DNA of 13,259 bases, taken from Chloracidobacterium sp. UBA6041 (GTDB lineage Bacteria; Acidobacteriota; Blastocatellia; Pyrinomonadales; Pyrinomonadaceae). The stretch spans positions 1 through 13,259 of the forward strand of contig DIYZ01000204.1 in assembly GCA_002427845.1 (NCBI GenBank). The letters are read 5' to 3'. The notes beneath the pieces were generated by a model that was given only the letters and a program-made list of their open reading frames with translations, was not told where the DNA came from and made no database searches. This document shows, piece after piece, positions 12,814 to 13,259 of the stretch. How positions within the stretch are numbered: the first letter of the stretch is position 1; each line of letters opens with the position of its first letter. The translations under genes and the position numbers were made by a program.

Positions 12814-13044
12814 TCAGTGTTTTGTATAGTGGAGGTTCGGCTTTTTCTCTTGGGTAACCCTAATAAGAAAGCGCAATGCTTCGTTTACAGCGTCTGCGTC
12901 GGGAAAGATTTCTGCTACGTCGGGCGCCAATCGAATCGTGCCGCTAAAACTTTTCCGTCCCGGGCCTAGCTTTCTGACTCGCAGGCTCCGCAAATCGTAC
13001 TCTGGCCGCAGTTCATCATTCGCTTCTGGTTCAATTTTCTTCAT
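12814..13044 (-). CDS. Antitoxin of a BrnT-type toxin pair (ribbon-helix-helix-like)
   Basis: 76 residues. The C-terminal half, GTIRLAPDVAEIFPDADAVNEALRFLIRVTQ, has the strand-helix-helix shape of small DNA-binding antitoxins, with the basic stretch RVRKLGPGRKSF before it. It would neutralise the upstream toxin and repress the pair. Its ATG overlaps the last 14 nt of the toxin gene, so the two are coupled. It lacks the classical BrnA motifs I would look for, so the family name is left open; the assignment rests mainly on position behind the BrnT-like gene. Confidence 0.7.
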   Translation of the reverse strand: MKKIEPEANDELRPEYDLRSLRVRKLGPGRKSFSGTIRLAPDVAEIFPDADAVNEALRFLIRVTQEKKPNLHYTKH

Positions 13045-13259
13045 AGGCTTCTCGTTCCGTCGGGGTTAATTCTCTGGCGCTAATCAGGCGAATCGCATTA
13101 GCCCGCTCCGTGTAAGACACAATCAGCAACCGGCCCTGTCGCGACGTTCCAATGATAATGTAGCGAGGCTCATCACCAGAATGTTCGGGATCGTAAAAAT
13201 CAACGTAGAATGGATCATCAAAGACGGTCTTCGCCTCGTCAAAGGCAACTCCGTGCTTA
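13031..13259 (-). CDS. brnT: BrnT-family toxin, 5' end outside the window
   Basis: 75 residues are visible, lacking roughly the first 15. The frame begins KHGVAFDEAKTVFDDP at the edge and continues with PRYIIIGTSRQGRLLIVSYTER and IRLISARELTPTEREAYEEN before TGA. These are the three blocks of the BrnT fold (RelE-like ribonuclease): KHGVxFxEAxxVF, ExRxxxxGxxxxxRLLxVxYTxR and IRxISARxxxxxExxxYE. The protein would cleave RNA and stop growth when free of antitoxin. The overlapping downstream gene is the expected partner. Confidence 0.88.
   Translation of the reverse strand, partial: KHGVAFDEAKTVFDDPFYVDFYDPEHSGDEPRYIIIGTSRQGRLLIVSYTERANAIRLISARELTPTEREAYEEN

Overview
The window reads as one long purine (urate) degradation locus from a soil-type bacterium. 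The general style suggests Acidobacteriota, possibly class Blastocatellia: moderately high GC, several families of short palindromic repeats decorating one gene cluster, a BrnT-type toxin pair, and a secreted HEXXH peptidase resembling the C-terminal domain of plant Nudix-M49 proteins. The taxonomic guess is inference; no rRNA or marker gene is present.

Layout. A secreted zinc metallopeptidase (117-1793) is the only plus-strand gene. Everything from 13259 down to 1877 is on the minus strand. In transcription order: the 3' part of a brnT-like toxin and its antitoxin (13259-12814); the xanthine dehydrogenase molybdenum subunit (12600-10186); the 2Fe-2S subunit (10040-9573); a small nucleotidyltransferase (9573-9106); a 60-residue basic protein (9113-8931); the FAD subunit (8934-8062); a secreted SGNH hydrolase (8021-6819); allantoinase, split by an in-frame TGA (6751-5288); a decapitated cupin (about 5230-5091); allantoicase (5080-3998); OHCU decarboxylase (3933-3409); hydroxyisourate hydrolase (3276-2932); and a membrane urate oxidase of the PuuD type without its cytochrome c domain (2770-1877).

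How they work together. The encoded steps form an unbroken chain: hypoxanthine/xanthine to urate (three-subunit XDH), urate to 5-hydroxyisourate (PuuD), to OHCU (UraH), to S-allantoin (UraD), to allantoate (AllB), to ureidoglycolate plus urea (Alc). No ureidoglycolate lyase, XdhC/MocA-type maturation factor, transporter or regulator lies inside the window. The allantoinase frame carries a nonsense codon, so the chain may be broken in this strain unless the TGA is a sequence error.

The most striking feature is the repeat load. Six families of short palindromic or inverted repeats (A-F) fill nearly every gap and also enter coding sequence. Family A lies in frame (two copies) inside the XDH molybdenum subunit and replaces the front half of the cupin. 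Family B lies in frame as exactly 39 codons inside allantoinase and supplies the stop codons of the two convergent genes at 1791 and 1877. Family E encodes the last 19 or so residues of allantoicase and the leader of uraD. Family F encodes the last residues of the XDH molybdenum subunit. No gene-free stretch exceeds about 215 bases, and I saw no tRNA, rRNA, CRISPR array or transposase.
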